A DNA stretch of 10,250 nucleotides, taken from contig CAUDNR010000639.1 in assembly GCA_958430865.1 (NCBI GenBank), positions 1,784-12,033 on the forward strand. The letters are read 5' to 3'. This DNA comes from Entrophospora sp. SA101 (lineage: Eukaryota > Glomeromycota > Glomeromycetes > Entrophosporales > Entrophosporaceae). The translations under genes were made by a program, and so were the position numbers. The notes under the pieces are model-generated. The model was not told the origin of the DNA, did not search any database, and saw only the letters and a program-made list of their open reading frames with translations. Below are positions 6,050 through 10,250 of the stretch, one piece after another; positions within the stretch are counted from its first letter, which is position 1, and each line of letters opens with the position of its first letter.

Positions 6050-9000
6050 ATGGAAACAAATGTTAATAATCAAATTGATAACAATGGTATTTTATTAATC
6101 ATTAAACAAATTGTTTATAAAGGTCAAATTTAATATTAAATAATTACATTAATTTCTCAATTATTATAATAAAAAAGAACAAAATTCTACACTTGAAAAA
6201 TTATTACAACAATTAAAAGATTCAAATGGTATCATCACAATCATCACTACATTGTATCATATTTCATTTACCACTTTTCAGTTATTTCAACGTATTAACA
6301 ATTGCGTTTTTTGATGATATAGATCTTGGTAATGAGATAATTGTCAATCTACCGATATTAAAAGTAGAATTAGAAAATTGTAAGGAAAATAAAGAAATTT
6401 TTACAAAGGTTGATTCTAATGAATGGAAAACAATATCTACAATTGTAGAAATAATAGCAAACTCTACTAAAATTGGCAAGTTTTTACTTCGCTCACTCAT
6501 TCGCTCACACATATACAATATATAATTAATGTCGATTGATTGATTGTTTGTATAGAATCATCACGAGATCCGATTGGCAAATCTGGTTTCATAGAATTGA
6601 TTGTCGACATTATGAATATTTATGATAACATAGCACCAGATCAATTATTCTATGATGGGTTTCGAATTTTAGCAAATCTGTGCGTTTCTAATGGTAAATA
6701 AAACATTTGAAATATAATTTATGAATGAGAAATTGTTGATTTTAATATTCTGTGATTTTAGACGAAAATCGTAGGAAAAACTTGGAAAGTGGAAGCATTG
6801 ATTTAGCAATACGTCACATAAGACAATACGATGGTTCGTGTAATGAATCGAATGTGATAAGAACTGCTTTGGCATTATTATTAAATTCGGGTGCTAACAA
6901 TGGTAAAAGTTTCATTCATTCATTTCATTTGATTCGATTGATTGTGAATATAGTTTCTAAAGAAAATATGATATTATTTCAAGATGATATCAACGAAAAG
7001 ATATTAAAGGAAGGTGGGTTGACATTACTTGCAGATTTAGTTGAACCTAAAATAATTCAACAGAATGGAGATCAAACTGGATCTAAACACACTACTGATA
7101 TTACTGTTGTAAATTATGCTACAAGAGTTATAGTGAATCTAGTGGATTCTGGTTTACTTGGTAAATTGGAGGGGGGAGGGGTTGAATTGATTTCTTTCGT
7201 TGGAATTATTTTTTATTAATAAAATTTATATTTAAACATAGCTTTACCTGATAAAAAAGATTCAGAGAGTGAAAAAATCCAAAAAATGATATCATCTTTA
7301 GTAAAATCTTTAATTAAATTTATCGATTGGACTGCCACAAAAGATACTCCATCTGAAATTAATCAGATATTGGAAAATGTCATTGATATTTTAGAGCTAG
7401 TCGCTATGGAAAATGGTATACTATTATTGTAATAATTAATTGTATCTTTGTATAGGTTTATATATTTACACACACACACATATATATAATTTTTAGGATC
7501 GATACATTATATGATTGTAAATGATCGTTTATTTGAAAATTTATTAAATTTTCTAAGCCAATCAAAATCTCATAATGATTGTAAAGCTGTTATATTGAAA
7601 TTGATAGTTAAAATTACAACATGTGGTAAGACACTATTTTTTTAAGAAAAAAATCAAAAAAATATTAATTTATTAATAATTGTATGTTTTTATTAGATGA
7701 AAATATGGATTTATTATTTCAAGATTCAACTATATTTAATAAATTTTTAACATGGTTAAATCTAAAACCTAAAAATAATGATCTTCAGATGTGTGCAGCT
7801 TTATGTATAGGAAATTTGGCTAGGAATGGTAAATGATTGTTGTGTTTTTGTTTATTTTAAGTGGAAGATTTTTGATTTGCTCTCAAACGTATTTATTAAT
7901 ACGTTGTCTAAATAGATAAAAATTGTGAAAAGTTGGTAAAAGATTATGAAATTATGAAACCGTTATTGGAAATTCTTAAAACTGCTGACAGTGTCAAACT
8001 ACAACATTCTATAGTTAGCACAATTAAAAATTTATCACTACCAGGTGATTAATGATATTAAAATTATAATTTATAATAATAATTATAATTTTTATAATCG
8101 TTATTGTAGTTTCATTCAAGTTAAAATAATTATTCGATTAAATATTATTCTTTTATATTTTTATAGCTGTTAATAAGGACATTATTGGATCACTTGGTGT
8201 AATTGAATTCACGGCGACATTATTAAAAAACGATGTTGTGCCTCTTCAAATAGCCATAATTGGAATATTTAAACATTTATCTAATAAAAACGGTTGGTTT
8301 TATTCAATTATAATAATGATATATATTTTATATTAATAATGTATTTGTTATTGTTCACTATTTAGTGATAAATTCCAAAAAAATAATTATGGGCAGCAAT
8401 AATATCAATAATGATAATTCAGAAGAACCAACGCCGCTTTCTCATGTTTTAGCATTAATTCAACGAACTGATGATATAACAATAAAAAATGAGGGTACAA
8501 GAATTTTGGTGAATCTTGTAAAAAATTTATGGAGCGAGAATTCAAAATCTGAAATTGGTAATTGTTATTTACGACATCTAATACATAATTTATAATATAT
8601 AATAATAATAATTAATATAATGACTTTTATTAGATGGAGTTTCAATTTTGGAATTAAGGTCAAAATTAAATAATTCAAAAGTTATAAATCATTTAGTAAA
8701 CATGTCATTGGAACCAACTTATCCTATATTACAAAATGAAGGAATAATTGCATTGACTTTACTAACAATGGATGATTCTGGACATACTAGTAATAAAAAT
8801 ATAAATACTATTGTTAATATTATTTTTTTATTAATTATATTTAATGTTTTTTTTTTTTTTTTGTTTTATTAGGAAAAAGCCCTACATTAGATTTCTTTAC
8901 ATCAACCTCTTCTTCTTCTACATGTTCTTCTGAAGTGGTAAATACAAATGGCACTATACTAACATCGTCTTCTGATGTGTTGCCGTCATCATCTGCTGAT

Positions 9001-9366
9001 GATAATTCATCAGAATTAACGCCATTATTAAGTTCTTTACTTAATATACTTCAAAATAATGAAAATAAATATCCAGAAGAAATTAAAATTAATGTTTGCA
9101 TATTATTAGAAAAAGCTTCTAAAAATTCTTGTGGTGATGGTTTGTACACATTATTATTATTATTATTATTTTTTTAAAAAAGTTATCTAATTCCTACAAT
9201 TTATTTTTTTATATATTTAGCAAAAAATTATTTAAGAAAACATATACCTACGACAATCAATTCTATATTAAATAATTTAAATAATGAAAACTTTATAAAT
9301 GATAAAAAACCAATGAACGATAATCTAAAGAGGGGATTGGAGAAAATAATTAAATGTTTAGATTAA
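6050..9366 (+). CDS. RAP1GDS1: SmgGDS-like armadillo-repeat protein (small GTPase chaperone/exchange factor), 15 exons
   Basis: Model: join(6050..6122, 6178..6228, 6323..6475, 6556..6693, 6762..6902, 6954..7160, 7242..7415, 7497..7625, 7697..7828, 7916..8044, 8167..8292, 8366..8557, 8634..8789, 8873..9139, 9221..9366), 2214 nt, 737 residues, TAA at 9364-9366. Every junction keeps the frame and every intron is phase 1. The product is a run of armadillo-type helices. Recognisable blocks, in the order found in animal SmgGDS, are FRILANLC (exon 4), CIGNLARNDKNCEKL (9-10), LQHSIVSTIKNLSLPAVNK (10-11) and LQNEGIIALTLL (13). SmgGDS binds prenylated Rho/Rap-type GTPases in the cytosol and promotes nucleotide release on RhoA (family knowledge). 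Human SmgGDS is about 600 residues; the extra length here includes a Ser/Thr-rich insert at about 601-655 and an Asn-rich tail. Its start lies 184 bp after the kinase stop. A Vac8-like or other ARM protein is the alternative, less likely given the collinear blocks. Confidence 0.85.
6476..6555 (+). other. GC-AG intron (intron 3 of the SmgGDS-like gene)
   Basis: The exon ends ACTAAAATTG and the intron begins GCAAGTTTTT and ends GTATAG (80 nt). GCAAGT is the usual donor of GC-AG introns. The nearest GT, four bases further on, gives a frame that stops within exon 4, so the GC donor is needed to join ..NSTKI to SSRDPIGKSGFIEL. Confidence 0.8.
6903..6953 (+). other. 51-nt stop-free intron (intron 5 of the SmgGDS-like gene)
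   Basis: GTAAAAGT to AATATAG, 17 codons long with no in-frame stop, so retention would insert 17 residues (GKSFIHSFHLIRLIVNI) without breaking the protein. I call it an intron because removal gives ..GANNVSKENMILFQDD, matching the repeat-start pattern of the neighbouring exons (DENRRKNL, DENMDLLF, DKNCEKLV). Confidence 0.7.
7468..7488. repeat. CA/TA dinucleotide tract in intron 7
   Basis: (AC)n followed by (AT)n lies within intron 7 (7416-7496), just before its acceptor TTTTTAG. It is a simple-sequence tract likely to vary in length between strains. Confidence 0.9.
8847..8862. repeat. Poly-T tract of 16 in intron 13
   Basis: An uninterrupted run of T lies shortly before the acceptor TTTTATTAG of intron 13 (8790-8872). 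It serves as an extreme polypyrimidine tract and is prone to length change. Confidence 0.9.
9151..9170. repeat. TTA trinucleotide tract in intron 14
   Basis: About six and a half TTA units lie just inside intron 14 (9140-9220), next to the unusual donor GTTTGT. Confidence 0.9.
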
Positions 9367-9437
9367 TATTAGAATTTAAATTAAATTAGAATAGAATAGA
9401 AATAATTATTGCCACAAATAATTGATAAAAAATTGGA

Positions 9438-9469
9438 TTTATTATTTATTTATTTATTTATTTATTATT
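9438..9469. repeat. TTTA tetranucleotide microsatellite in the 3' flank
   Basis: Roughly seven TTTA/TTAT units lie about 75 nt after the SmgGDS stop codon, probably within the 3' untranslated region. Confidence 0.85.
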
Positions 9470-9470
9470 G

Positions 9471-9476
9471 AATAAA
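9471..9476 (+). promoter_or_regulatory. AATAAA polyadenylation signal candidate
   Basis: AATAAA occurs 105 nt after the SmgGDS stop, directly after the TTTA tract. Distance and context suit a 3' end signal, though the word is common in such AT-rich DNA. Confidence 0.4.
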
Positions 9477-9747
9477 AAATCAAAAATTTATAAAGAAGTT
9501 AGATACTGTATATTTAAATGAATAATGGCTATTATTGGTATTTAATCGGGTATATTTAACGTAAAGAAACAATCGTAATAATTGGTGAGACTCTCTTTTA
9601 TCTTTTTGATTTCATTTAAATGATTATCATTATTTTTAATCAAGATCAAAACCAATCAAACCAATCAACTAGCAATTAAAAAATTCAGAAGAAATTGAAA
9701 ATATGTGAAAGGATTTCAAGCAATGATTTGATAAAAAGGTTAGCTAG
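9477..9747. other. AT-rich 3' intergenic stretch, no gene seen
   Basis: Nothing was recognised apart from short AT-rich words and the tandem-like ACCAATCAAACCAATCAA at about 9650-9668. An XbaI-like palindromic patch, GGTCTAGACC, lies at 9751-9760, just beyond this stretch. Confidence 0.4.
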
Positions 9748-10017
9748 CTAGGTCTAGACCTTTTGTCTAGTGAAACAGTCATTGAAATTCGTAAGTTATG
9801 TGGAGAAGGAAAGGGGGGAATTGCTGCCTCCGCTGCAAAGATTTACATCAACGTAAAACCAATCCAAGAAAGAAAACGGTAGTAACAATCCAGCAATGGA
9901 TTAATAAAAGGAGTGGAGGAGAATTACATGAAGAAGATACAAATATTAGTAAATGACATAATAAAAAGAATAAATGCTCACAATGGTTTTGGATCCGAGT
10001 ACAGTTGGCGCTCGATA
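9748..10017 (+). pseudogene. Broken coding-like segment of unknown family
   Basis: Three successive open frames overlap: 9748-9879 (..SSETVIEIRKLCGEGKGGIA.. to a TAG), 9876-9953 (TVVTIQQWINKRSGGELHEE.. to a TGA) and 9886-10017 (..NDIIKRINAHNGFGSEYSW.. to a TAA). The composition is richer in G and in charged residues than the flanks and reads like protein, but it needs frameshifts to continue and no clean introns account for them. I do not recognise the family. It may be a decayed gene or transposon fragment; chance open frames remain possible. Confidence 0.3.
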
Positions 10018-10047
10018 TAAGGAAGAGTTTGTTTTGGCAAAAAACTT

Positions 10048-10059
10048 CACTATATAGTG
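10048..10059. repeat. 12-bp palindrome CACTATATAGTG
   Basis: A perfect palindrome in the gap between the broken frames and the right-edge transposon copy. It might be part of an element end or a chance AT-rich palindrome; no partner copy was seen. Confidence 0.5.
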
Positions 10060-10166
10060 TGATTCATTATATAAAAAGATCGGCAAATTTTTATTTTTTT
10101 GATATTATATACAAATACATATATTAATATTGATACACAAAAAAAAAATAATAAAATTCATTAATT

Positions 10167-10250
10167 TTTAGTAGACCTTGATTTAGCGGATTTAGGTTTA
10201 ACGGATAAATTTATTATGGTTGATCAAAATCTTGAATTCGAAGAAGAAAT
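10167..10250 (+). mobile_element. Second copy of the pogo/Tigger-like element (partial, runs off the window)
   Basis: Bases 10171-10250 equal the reverse complement of 4074-4153 at 79 of 80 positions. Homology starts at about 10167 and the CACAGTGAGT terminus seen in the first copy is missing; the sequence before it is AATAAAATTCATTAATTT. The same frame, ..DLADLGLTDKFIMVDQNLEF.., is open to the window end. It is preceded by an acceptor-like AATTTTTAG, so inclusion in an exon beyond the window cannot be excluded. Confidence 0.75.

Noticed and set aside
6282..6518. Minus-strand 78-codon frame
   Set aside because: Shadow of SmgGDS exon 3 and intron 3; the plus strand reads as collinear armadillo sequence.
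6669..6875. Minus-strand 68-codon frame
   Set aside because: Shadow of exons 4 and 5 of the SmgGDS-like gene.
6226..9177. Several separate short plus-strand genes (6226-6525, 6752-7219, 8365-8595, 8648-8872, 8935-9177)
   Set aside because: They are exons of one gene with read-through into introns; joined at the phase-1 splice sites they give a single 737-residue protein.
10130..10150. Degenerate transposon terminus at GATACACAAAA, left of the second pogo-like copy
   Set aside because: Only TACACA matches the CACAGTGAGT end, and the distance to the homologous part differs from the first copy, so it is likely chance.
1..10250. tRNA, rRNA or other classical RNA genes
   Set aside because: No cloverleaf, A/B box pair or conserved ribosomal stretch was recognised on either strand by eye.

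Overview
The window looks like nuclear DNA of an arbuscular-mycorrhizal fungus (Glomeromycotina, Rhizophagus-like). This is inferred from three things: very AT-rich DNA with many 50-120 nt GT-AG introns; two members of the expanded kinase family of these fungi (N-terminal four-cysteine knuckle, HCDLHSGN catalytic loop, HPNAVYTSRLLNF-type tail); and abundant short inverted-repeat elements. No bacterial, viral or organellar gene was seen.

Layout. 1-434 is the C-terminal tail of a kinase that begins outside the window, best read with one intron (251-336). 435-4440 is a repeat-rich gene desert. It holds a TTAA-flanked short inverted-repeat element (1116-1372); an island of higher GC with an orphan reading frame (1870-2071); a 157-bp inverted repeat rich in the word GGACGGG (arms 2148-2304 and 3236-3392) around a direct duplication (2545-2800 and 2879-3070); a GC-rich 23-bp hairpin (3442-3502); an internally deleted pogo/Tigger-like transposon with a broken transposase end on the minus strand (3698-4172); and a 126-bp hairpin MITE with TA flanks (4304-4429).

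4618-5865 is a two-exon kinase gene whose homology stops before subdomain XI, so its C-lobe is incomplete. 6050-9366 is the best-resolved gene: 15 exons that join in one frame into a 737-residue armadillo-repeat protein collinear with SmgGDS (RAP1GDS1), a chaperone and exchange factor of small GTPases. All 14 introns are phase 1, one is GC-AG, and most central exons carry one repeat each.

9367-10250 holds the 3' flank with a TTTA tract and AATAAA, a stretch of broken coding-like frames (9748-10017), and at the right edge a second copy of the pogo-like sequence, 79 of 80 bases identical to the first and inverted relative to it. The kinase and the SmgGDS gene are therefore bracketed by inverted copies of one element.

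The genes do not form an operon-like or cluster-like system. Both kinase pieces belong to a dispersed family and the SmgGDS gene is a housekeeping-type signalling gene. I did not find a coherent new multi-gene system. The items most worth checking are the CpG-decayed inverted repeat, the GC-AG and silently retainable introns, the truncated kinase with competing ends, and the inverted transposon pair.
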